A program made the position numbers and the translations under genes. The notes under the pieces were generated by a model. It was not told the origin of the DNA, did no database searches, and worked only from the letters and a program-made list of their open reading frames with translations. Below are positions 45,131 through 51,157 of a stretch of DNA of 64,000 nucleotides, piece after piece. Numbering within the stretch: position 1 is the first letter of the stretch; every line of letters begins with the position of its first letter. Source of the DNA: Neolewinella aurantiaca (GTDB taxonomy: Bacteria; Bacteroidota; Bacteroidia; Chitinophagales; Saprospiraceae); NCBI RefSeq assembly GCF_008014675.1, contig NZ_VOXD01000001.1:124001-188000 (forward strand), read 5' to 3'.

Positions 45131-45180
45131 TTGTCGATTTGTCGACTTATCGACAAGTCGATAAACCGACAAGTCGATAT
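45131..45180. repeat. Nested GTCGA palindromes
   Basis: TTGTCGA, CGACTTATCGACAAGTCG and a further CCGACAAGTCGATAT form overlapping palindromes just after the miaA stop. They could be a fold-back in RNA or binding sites. No gene. Confidence 0.55.
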
Positions 45181-45285
45181 ATCCGAGTTGACGTTCAATC
45201 AGCCCCAAATACAGCCCACCACTTTCCATTCAACTTCTTCATCGTTTAACGGTTGAAACTCAATAAACCCTAATCTAAACCCTTA

Positions 45286-45963
45286 ATGCGCCAATTCTCC
45301 ATCACAGACATTCACGGCCACCTGAAAACCTTTGAGGCCCTTCTGCAACGACTTGACTTTTCCGTCCATGACCAGCTGTTTCTCCTCGGAGACTTCATTG
45401 ACCGGGGGCCGGACAGTAAGGGCGTTATCGACTACGTGGAGGAATTAAGGGCCACCGGCCACCAGGTTCATTGCCTGCGTGGCAACCACGAGCAAATGGC
45501 ACTGGATGCAGTATACGGCAACGATAGTTGGCGGATGTGGCTGAACAACGGCGGAAAGGAAGCTTGTAGCAGCTTCGGTACGCACGGTGAATGGTTCGTA
45601 CCTGAACCCTACCGCCAATGGATGGACGAACTGCCTTATCACCTTAGTACCCAGGGGTACCTCTTCGTTCACGCAGGCCTCGACACGCGTGTGGATGATC
45701 CGCTGGCGGATACACACAGCCTTATATGGTCCCGGTGGTGGTACGAACCGCAGGACAAGGAATGGTTAGATGGACGCATTCTCGTACACGGGCATACTCC
45801 TGTAAGCCGGGCGGAGATTGAACAAAGCATCCTTGACCTGGAAAGCGTTCCGGTGATCAATATTGATAACGGCTGCTTCGCCCCGGCCTCCCGTGGCATG
45901 CATCACTTGTGTGCGCTGGAGTTGAAAACGCACGCACTCACCTTCCAGGAGAACATAGGATAA
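45286..45963 (+). CDS. Serine/threonine-type metallophosphatase
   Basis: 225 residues, cytosolic. Calcineurin-like metal-binding motifs occur in order: SITDIHGHL (GDxHG position), LLGDFIDRGPDS, LRGNHEQM, then VHAGLD and LVHGHTPV, with INIDNGC at the end. This is the layout of PrpA/PrpB-type bacterial phosphatases that use two metal ions. Targets unknown. A single gene with about 160 repeat-rich bases upstream. Confidence 0.93.
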   Translation: MRQFSITDIHGHLKTFEALLQRLDFSVHDQLFLLGDFIDRGPDSKGVIDYVEELRATGHQVHCLRGNHEQMALDAVYGNDSWRMWLNNGGKEACSSFGTHGEWFVPEPYRQWMDELPYHLSTQGYLFVHAGLDTRVDDPLADTHSLIWSRWWYEPQDKEWLDGRILVHGHTPVSRAEIEQSILDLESVPVINIDNGCFAPASRGMHHLCALELKTHALTFQENIG

Positions 45964-46013
45964 CGGGGTTGTAACCGTGTTTCCCGTAGGTGTAAACGGC
46001 CTTCAAACGGATT

Positions 46014-46034
46014 TTTGCACCTGCGTTTTGCGCC
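46014..46034 (+). repeat. Dispersed motif upstream of the mnmA promoter
   Basis: TTTGCACCTGCG, then TTTTGCGCC; the spacer is longer than in other copies. It lies 39 bases before the mnmA -7 box. Confidence 0.65.
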
Positions 46035-46072
46035 CGATAAACGAATTGCAACTACCTGCTTAGAATAATCGT

Positions 46073-46080
46073 TACCTTTG
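46073..46080 (+). promoter_or_regulatory. -7 box of mnmA
   Basis: TACCTTTG followed by CG, a close match to TAnnTTTG. The transcript would start near 46086 and contain the THI-box-like leader. Confidence 0.55.
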
Positions 46081-46084
46081 CGCG

Positions 46085-46177
46085 GTTTTTGGGGTATGGC
46101 ATCCCGCTGAGATGCTTCCTTTACCCAAGGCCAAATGAATATACTTTAGGCCAGGCCCTTGAACCTGAGCGTAAAAC
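46085..46177 (+). promoter_or_regulatory. THI-box-like (TPP riboswitch-like) leader of mnmA
   Basis: The leader carries, in the right order, pieces seen in TPP riboswitches: GGGGT (46091-46095), CTGAGAT (46107-46113), TACCC (46122-46126), TTGAACCTGA (46159-46168) and GCGTA (46169-46173). GTTTT at 46085 and AAAAC at 46173 can pair as a closing P1 helix. What is missing is the P5 hairpin normally found between CCTGA and GCGTAGGGA, and the AGGGA that closes P4; an extra hairpin GGCC...GGCC lies after TACCC instead. CTGAGAT also falls within a possible stem (GCATC/GATGC). So this is either a decayed or variant TPP aptamer or a strong coincidence. Confidence 0.35.
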
Positions 46178-46184
46178 ATTGAAT

Positions 46185-47294
46185 ATGAGCAAGCACGGAC
46201 GTGTACTCGTCGCCATGAGTGGCGGCATCGATTCTACCGTTACAGCCATGATCCTGCATGAGCAGGGCTATGAAGTTGTAGGGATTACTATGAAAACCTG
46301 GGATTACGCCAATAGCGGAGGCTCTAAAAAAGAGACTGGTTGCTGTAGCCTCGATTCCATCAACGATGCCCGTAAGGTGGCTGTCGATATGGGTTTTCCT
46401 CACTTTATCATTGATATCCGTGATGAATTCGGTGACCACGTAATCGACAACTTTGTCGACGAATATATGGCCGGCCGGACGCCAAACCCCTGCGTTCTGT
46501 GCAATACTCACATCAAATGGTCGGCGCTGCTGAAGCGCGCCGATGCTATGGATTGCGAGTTTATCGCTACGGGCCACTATGCGCAGCTAAACCAAACGGA
46601 TGCCGGCCGCTGGCATGTCCGTAAATCCGCAGATGCAAACAAGGACCAGAGCTACGTACTCTGGGGGCTGAGCCAGGAATGCATGGCGCGCAGCCGCTTT
46701 CCGCTTGGCCATATGACCAAGCCCGAAGTTCGGCAGCTCGCCTACGATTGGGGCCACGAAGAACTGAGCAAAAAAGCAGAATCCTTCGAAATCTGTTTCG
46801 TCCCCGACAACGACTACCGCGGTTTCCTGAAGCGGCGTTTGCCGGAGCTGGAAGCGCAGGTTGCGGGCGGAGACTTCGTCTCCGTCGACGGAAAAAAGCT
46901 CGGTAAGCACGCGGGATATCCGTTTTACACCATCGGTCAGCGCAAGGGGCTTGGCATTGCTTTCGGAGAGCCGATGTACGTAACCAAAATTGACGCAGCG
47001 ACCAATCAGGTCACCCTTGGCCGCGTAGACGACCTCATCCGCAACGGGATGATGATCGGCGGAGCAACCCTGCAGAAGTACGACAAACTCCCCGACGCCG
47101 GGCTGGAACTCATCACTAAGGTTCGGTACAAAGACAGCGGGACCATGAGCCTCGTTGAGCAAATCGGCGACACCGCCGACCGCTTTGCGGTCGATTTTTA
47201 CGCCGATGTGCGCGGTGTCGCACCTGGCCAGAGCGCCGTTTTCTACGAAGGCGACGACGTTGTCGGCGGAGGACTGATCCACGCCTCGAGGTAA
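46185..47294 (+). CDS. mnmA: tRNA-specific 2-thiouridylase
   Basis: 369 residues from ATG at 46185 (MSKHGRVLVAMSGG). PP-loop SGGIDS (12-17), TMKTWDY, the catalytic Cys in NPCVLCN, FIATGHYAQ, KDQSYVLWGL, the second catalytic Cys in FEICFVPDN and the C-terminal TIGQRKGLGI domain are all present. It activates U34 of tRNA for Glu, Gln and Lys with ATP and replaces oxygen by sulfur from a relay starting at a cysteine desulfurase. Upstream in-frame ATGs lie within the folded leader and give no family-like sequence. Possible link to thiamine level through the leader is an inference. Confidence 0.97.
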   Translation: MSKHGRVLVAMSGGIDSTVTAMILHEQGYEVVGITMKTWDYANSGGSKKETGCCSLDSINDARKVAVDMGFPHFIIDIRDEFGDHVIDNFVDEYMAGRTPNPCVLCNTHIKWSALLKRADAMDCEFIATGHYAQLNQTDAGRWHVRKSADANKDQSYVLWGLSQECMARSRFPLGHMTKPEVRQLAYDWGHEELSKKAESFEICFVPDNDYRGFLKRRLPELEAQVAGGDFVSVDGKKLGKHAGYPFYTIGQRKGLGIAFGEPMYVTKIDAATNQVTLGRVDDLIRNGMMIGGATLQKYDKLPDAGLELITKVRYKDSGTMSLVEQIGDTADRFAVDFYADVRGVAPGQSAVFYEGDDVVGGGLIHASR

Positions 47295-47352
47295 AAGTCG
47301 GAGTGCAGCATTCTGATCACACATTTGGTTATCCCCAACAATGTGATTTTTT

Positions 47353-47380
47353 TCTGCACTCTGCACTCTGCACTCTGCAC
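47353..47380 (+). repeat. Heptamer tandem repeat, TCTGCAC x4
   Basis: Four perfect copies of TCTGCAC end 14 bases before the TfoX-like start codon. A 7-base unit can slip and so change promoter spacing or leader length. An inverted GGAGTGCAG lies about 50 bases earlier. Confidence 0.8.
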
Positions 47381-47394
47381 TCCAAGTATCCACC

Positions 47395-47763
47395 ATGCCC
47401 TACGACCCTCTGCTTGCCGCACGTATCTCTAATCTCCTTACGGTAAAGGCTCCTCATTTTACAGAAAAGCCGATGATGGGAGGGAGGATATTCATGCTCC
47501 ACGGTAAGTTGCTTTGCGCGCTTCTGCGGGAAAAACATACCGGCGAAGACCTGCTGATGGCCAGGGTAGGAGAGGAGGCATATGCAACGGAAATAGAGAA
47601 AGAATTTACGCAGGAGACGAACTTTACCGGCCGTCCTGTACGTGGGTATATTTTCGTAGTTGGCGAAGGGATGACGGACGATAGCGCCTTAGGCTATTGG
47701 CTGGACCTCTGTATAGCGTTCAATCCTCAGGCGAAGGCCAGTAAAAAGAAGAAAAAGAACTGA
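47395..47763 (+). CDS. TfoX N-terminal-domain-like protein
   Basis: 122 residues. The core KPMMGGRIFMLHGKLLCALL, then LMARVGEEAYATEIEKE and TGRPVRGYIFVV, fits the TfoX/Sxy N-terminal domain, a small fold first known from competence regulators in gammaproteobacteria; elsewhere the role is unknown. The C-terminus is a Lys-rich tail (KASKKKKKN). There is no TfoX C-terminal domain. It is preceded by the TCTGCAC repeats. Confidence 0.8.
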   Translation: MPYDPLLAARISNLLTVKAPHFTEKPMMGGRIFMLHGKLLCALLREKHTGEDLLMARVGEEAYATEIEKEFTQETNFTGRPVRGYIFVVGEGMTDDSALGYWLDLCIAFNPQAKASKKKKKN

Positions 47764-47785
47764 GACTTCATTGTGGGTGATCCGC

Positions 47786-48376
47786 TTATTTAAAGGCCGG
47801 CTCCCTGAAGGTGATATTAATCCTCCCGTGCTTGTACTCAGGGTTTCGGGGCAGGCTGTGAACGTACCGTGACTGACAGTAGGCTCCCATTACCAATAAG
47901 CTTCCGTTGGCGAGGTCAAGGCTGTAGCCATCCTCTTCGTCTGATTTGGACTTGAAACTGAACTCCCGCACTGCGCCAAGACTGATAGATGGCAAGATAG
48001 TATTGACTCCGGAGGTCTCCTGATCGCTGTGATAGGGCGCAAAGTAACTGCCATCTGGGTAATAGAGGCACATGGCTACTTCAAAGGTCTTGTCCAGGTG
48101 TTGCTCAACTTTCGTTCTCAGCCGGGCCAGCGGGCCGGACCATACGTGGGATTTCCCATGAACAGTTTCGGGGTAACTGTTTTGCCGGATGAGTTCTTCG
48201 GTGAGGAAAAGAATTTTATAGCTATCGGTTTCAATCAGGTTGTCACCCGCTTTTATGATCAGCCTGGCCTGACTCAGTCTGTACTGATCAATCAGGGTAG
48301 CATACAGTTCTTCGCTCTCTTCTGTACTCAGGAAGTTACTAAGATAATCGACCGTGCAATCCAGTGGTAGTTTCAT
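47786..48376 (-). CDS. AlkB-type 2-oxoglutarate/Fe(II) dioxygenase
   Basis: 196 residues. Iron ligands HxD in FAPYHSDQE (His116, Asp118) and His173 in YVHSLPR; 2-oxoglutarate-binding Arg in HGRINITFR; substrate-side YYPDGSYF and ISLGAVREF. These motifs match AlkB homologues that remove methyl or etheno groups from DNA and RNA bases by oxidation. Length suits the ALKBH2/3-like bacterial group. No ada or alkA genes nearby. It is convergent with the TfoX-like gene. Confidence 0.92.
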   Translation of the reverse strand: MKLPLDCTVDYLSNFLSTEESEELYATLIDQYRLSQARLIIKAGDNLIETDSYKILFLTEELIRQNSYPETVHGKSHVWSGPLARLRTKVEQHLDKTFEVAMCLYYPDGSYFAPYHSDQETSGVNTILPSISLGAVREFSFKSKSDEEDGYSLDLANGSLLVMGAYCQSRYVHSLPRNPEYKHGRINITFREPAFK

Positions 48377-48423
48377 GGAGAGTGTGTTTTACCAGGCTGT
48401 TATTATTGTCGACGAATGCAGAC

Positions 48424-49173
48424 TCACTGCAATTTTTTCCTGATACGGGATTTCGGAGCTGAATTCAGTATTTCCCGCACGGCTTCTGCCCGTTCGACGG
48501 CACCTTCGTGATCGCCGTGGATACAGATGGTTTGTACTTCCAGCGGGTAGGATTTACCATCGGTAGCGACGACATGGCCTTTCAACATATTTTGCACCTG
48601 CGTGCGCGCCGCCTCTTCACTTTCCAGAACGGCTCCGGGTTGGTTGCGCGGGCGCAGGTGCAGGGTGGGTTCATAGGCACGGTCGGCAAAGCCCTCGGCC
48701 CAGAACTCCAGGCCTTCAGCTTCCGCGAATTCCCGCAAATACCCTTTCGGCGGACCGTAAATGATCGGTATCTCCAGCTCCGCCGCGACAATCGCGATGG
48801 ATTGCGCCGCTGCGGGGGATTCGTTGGCGTAATGATAGAGCGCTCCGTGGGGCTTCAGGTGATTTAGTTCTTCACCAAGGCTTTCCACCATCGATTTCAG
48901 CGCCCCGACCTGGTACAAAAGTTGCGCGTAAAGCACTTCGTCTTCCACCTCAAGCCGCTTGCGGCCAAAATTTTCCCGATCCGCAAAAGAAGGGTGGGCA
49001 CCGACGGCTACGCCGTGCTCCACGGCCAGTTCAATGGTCTTGAGGATGGTGTAGGCATCTCCGCCGTGGAAGCCGCAGGCGATGTTGCAACTGTCGAGCA
49101 GAGGCATCAATTCCTGGTCGTTGCCTACCGTGTTTTTGTACCAGCTTTCGCCGAGGTCTGCATTGAGGTTCAT
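48424..49173 (-). CDS. pxpA: 5-oxoprolinase subunit A (LamB/YcsF family)
   Basis: 249 residues. NLNADLGES, SCNIACGFHGGDA, GAHPSFADRENFGR, LKPHGALYH and ICIHGDHEGAVERA are diagnostic. PxpA works with PxpB and PxpC to open 5-oxoproline with ATP; neither partner gene is in the window, so the set is split in this genome. Two dispersed-motif copies in opposite orientations lie 35 bases apart inside the gene and encode LHLRPRN and AARTQVQ, a stretch that is variable in the family. Confidence 0.93.
   Translation of the reverse strand: MNLNADLGESWYKNTVGNDQELMPLLDSCNIACGFHGGDAYTILKTIELAVEHGVAVGAHPSFADRENFGRKRLEVEDEVLYAQLLYQVGALKSMVESLGEELNHLKPHGALYHYANESPAAAQSIAIVAAELEIPIIYGPPKGYLREFAEAEGLEFWAEGFADRAYEPTLHLRPRNQPGAVLESEEAARTQVQNMLKGHVVATDGKSYPLEVQTICIHGDHEGAVERAEAVREILNSAPKSRIRKKLQ
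48591..48610 (+). repeat. Dispersed motif inside pxpA (first)
   Basis: TTTGCACCTGCGTGCGCGCC, a full consensus copy; the coding strand gives AARTQVQ. Confidence 0.82.
48646..48662 (-). repeat. Dispersed motif inside pxpA (second)
   Basis: GCGCGGGCGCAGGTGCA, inverted relative to the first copy; encodes LHLRPR. Confidence 0.65.
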
Positions 49174-49209
49174 ATTTCAGTATTCAACAGTCAGCGGAGC
49201 AATTGGGGG

Positions 49210-49842
49210 CTATTCGAAGAGTCCGTGCAATTTCCCCTGTACTTTTTCAACTACCATGCCGAGGTCTTCGGGCTTGTTGGCAAAATCAAGGTTGTCCACA
49301 TCGATGATCAGGATGTTTCCCTCGGTATAGGTTGATATCCAGGACTCGTAGCGGTTGTTGAGTTTCTTGAGGTAATCGAGGCTCATGCTGCCTTCGTAGT
49401 CACGACCGCGATTTTCGATGTGTGCCACCAGTGTTCCGATACCGGCACGGAGGTAAATAAGCAGATCAGGAGGGCTGATGCGCTTCGTCATTTTCTCGAA
49501 AAGCTCGGTATAATTGTTGAAATCACGCGTGGTCATCAGGCCCATATCGTGAAGGTTGGGCGCGAAAATGTAGGCATCTTCGTAGATGGTACGGTCCTGA
49601 ATAACGGTCCGTTCGCCTTCCTGGATTCCGAGGATCTGGCCGTACCGGTTGTGCAAAAAGTAAACCTGAAGATTGAAACTCCAGCGTTTCATATCATCAT
49701 AAAAGTCAGATAGATAGGGGTTGTCGTCGGCGCTTTCGTAGTGGACGTCCCAGTCGAAATGCTGGCCGAGTTTACTGCACAGGGTTGTTTTTCCGGCGCC
49801 GATGTTTCCGGCGATTGCTACGTGCTTGATCTTTTTAGACAT
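49210..49842 (-). CDS. Deoxynucleoside kinase
   Basis: 210 residues from ATG at 49842. P-loop AGNIGAGKTTL, YESADDNPYLSDFY, the FNLQVYFLHNRY helix, the DRT motif in VIQDRTIYEDAYIF, and a lid with RGRDYE match the dCK/dGK family of deoxynucleoside kinases, which salvage nucleosides by ATP-dependent phosphorylation. The TACCTTTG box 41 bases upstream supports this start; an in-frame extension upstream looks non-coding. Substrate preference cannot be read from sequence. Confidence 0.93.
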   Translation of the reverse strand: MSKKIKHVAIAGNIGAGKTTLCSKLGQHFDWDVHYESADDNPYLSDFYDDMKRWSFNLQVYFLHNRYGQILGIQEGERTVIQDRTIYEDAYIFAPNLHDMGLMTTRDFNNYTELFEKMTKRISPPDLLIYLRAGIGTLVAHIENRGRDYEGSMSLDYLKKLNNRYESWISTYTEGNILIIDVDNLDFANKPEDLGMVVEKVQGKLHGLFE

Positions 49843-49882
49843 GGAAGGGATGTGATTCCGGGTGGGTTGTATTGAAGTCCGC

Positions 49883-49890
49883 CAAAGGTA
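49883..49890 (-). promoter_or_regulatory. -7 box of the deoxynucleoside kinase gene
   Basis: TACCTTTG followed by GC on the minus strand, 41 bases before the ATG. Confidence 0.5.
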
Positions 49891-50106
49891 GTAAATACCG
49901 ACGTTCGTAGACCCGAATCTTTTACCTTTGGGGAAATTCAATTGCTGATGTACTCGCTGAAATTGTCCGCTTTGGCCGTATGGAGCAAAGCCTGACTCGT
50001 GAAGCCAGAGGTGTAAAGACCGCAAAACGTGCTGGTAAGGGAATAAGAAATACAGCAACAAAGTAAATGTCTCGTTTGTATTGTTTCTCGGAATAAGGAG
50101 ACTCGG

Positions 50107-50114
50107 TAAGTTTG
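50107..50114 (+). promoter_or_regulatory. -7 box of ribH
   Basis: TAAGTTTG followed by CC, about 53 bases before the ribH ATG. Confidence 0.45.
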
Positions 50115-50166
50115 CCCACCGATCTCTGTTTCCAGCCTTCAATTTCTAACCATCTAACTTCTATCC

Positions 50167-50688
50167 ATGGCTTCCGCCCTAAAGAACCTGAGCACTTACG
50201 ACGATTCCAATATCCCCGATGCAACCGAGTTAAGCTTCGGCATCGTTGTTGCCGATTGGAACCGGGACATCACCCATGCGCTCTACGAAGCGTGCATGGA
50301 AACACTGCTGAAACACGGCGCGAAGGAAGAGAATATTTCTGTTGCTCAGGTGCCGGGGGCATTTGAGCTCCCCGCTGGCGCACGTATTCTTGCCGGCCGC
50401 GAGAAACTCGACGCGGTGATCTGTTTAGGGTGTGTAATCAAGGGCGAAACCCAGCACGACGAGTACATCAACAATGCCGTTGCGCAGGGGCTGATGAACC
50501 TCAGCATCTCTACCGGCCGGCCGTTCATCTTCGGTCTGCTGACGCCGAACACCCACGAGCAGGCAGTAGATCGTGCGGGCGGCAAGCACGGGAACAAAGG
50601 GGTAGAAGCAGCGGTTACAGCACTGCGCATGGCTGCGCTTCGTAAAGAAAAACCGGAGGGTAAAAAATCGATTGGATTCGGGAATTAG
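50167..50688 (+). CDS. ribH: 6,7-dimethyl-8-ribityllumazine synthase
   Basis: 173 residues. FGIVVADWNRDIT, VPGAFELPAGARIL, CLGCVIKGETQHDEYI with the catalytic His, and FGLLTPNTHEQAVDRAGG are diagnostic. It condenses the DHBP made by the ribBA product with the ribityl-pyrimidine, the step before riboflavin itself, usually as a large shell or pentamer. It is followed by dgkA after 26 bases. Length and motifs are normal. Confidence 0.97.
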   Translation: MASALKNLSTYDDSNIPDATELSFGIVVADWNRDITHALYEACMETLLKHGAKEENISVAQVPGAFELPAGARILAGREKLDAVICLGCVIKGETQHDEYINNAVAQGLMNLSISTGRPFIFGLLTPNTHEQAVDRAGGKHGNKGVEAAVTALRMAALRKEKPEGKKSIGFGN

Positions 50689-50714
50689 ACCTCCGTACAA
50701 AAGCTCACTATCTG

Positions 50715-51074
50715 TTGATTAATTTTATTGTTTCCCGTTTAAAAGCCTTCAAATACGCCTGGGATGGCCTGGTTGACCTGCTCCTGTACCAGGAGCCTGT
50801 ACTGGTCCACCTCGCGGCCATCGTCGTAGCGCTTGGCACGGCCTGGTTTCTGGATTTCCCGACCTGGAAATGGGTGGCTATCGTTTTCTGCATCGGCTTC
50901 ACGCTCACCACCGAAGCTTTGAATACAGCGGTAGAGTACGTTGTTGATCTGGTCTCGCCGGAGTACCACGTACTCGCCGGAAAAGCCAAGGATATTGCAG
51001 CGGCGGGTGTGATGCTCTCCGCCATGACTTCAGCGATTATTTTCGGGATACTGATCTATGATTCGCTGGCTTAA
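50715..51074 (+). CDS. dgkA: Diacylglycerol/undecaprenol kinase (DgkA family)
   Basis: 119 residues starting at TTG 50715. Three membrane spans and the signature EALNTAVEYVVDLVSPEYHVLAGKAKDIAAAGV in pieces (EALNTAVE, KAKDIAAAGV) place it in the prokaryotic DagK family. It phosphorylates diacylglycerol or undecaprenol in the inner membrane. The next ATG would remove most of the protein, so TTG is used. Probably co-transcribed with ribH (gap 26 bases). Confidence 0.92.
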   Translation: MINFIVSRLKAFKYAWDGLVDLLLYQEPVLVHLAAIVVALGTAWFLDFPTWKWVAIVFCIGFTLTTEALNTAVEYVVDLVSPEYHVLAGKAKDIAAAGVMLSAMTSAIIFGILIYDSLA

Positions 51075-51144
51075 CGGCAGGCAGTAATCGCCTGCCTTGC
51101 TTGTTACCAAAGCGCAGCCGTAAGAGCCCCATCGTTGCAATCCG

Positions 51145-51152
51145 TACCTTCG
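51145..51152 (+). promoter_or_regulatory. -7 box of the radical SAM gene
   Basis: TACCTTCG, five C bases, then GTG, the same geometry as at 36295. Suggests a leaderless message and supports the GTG start. Confidence 0.45.
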
Positions 51153-51157
51153 CCCCC

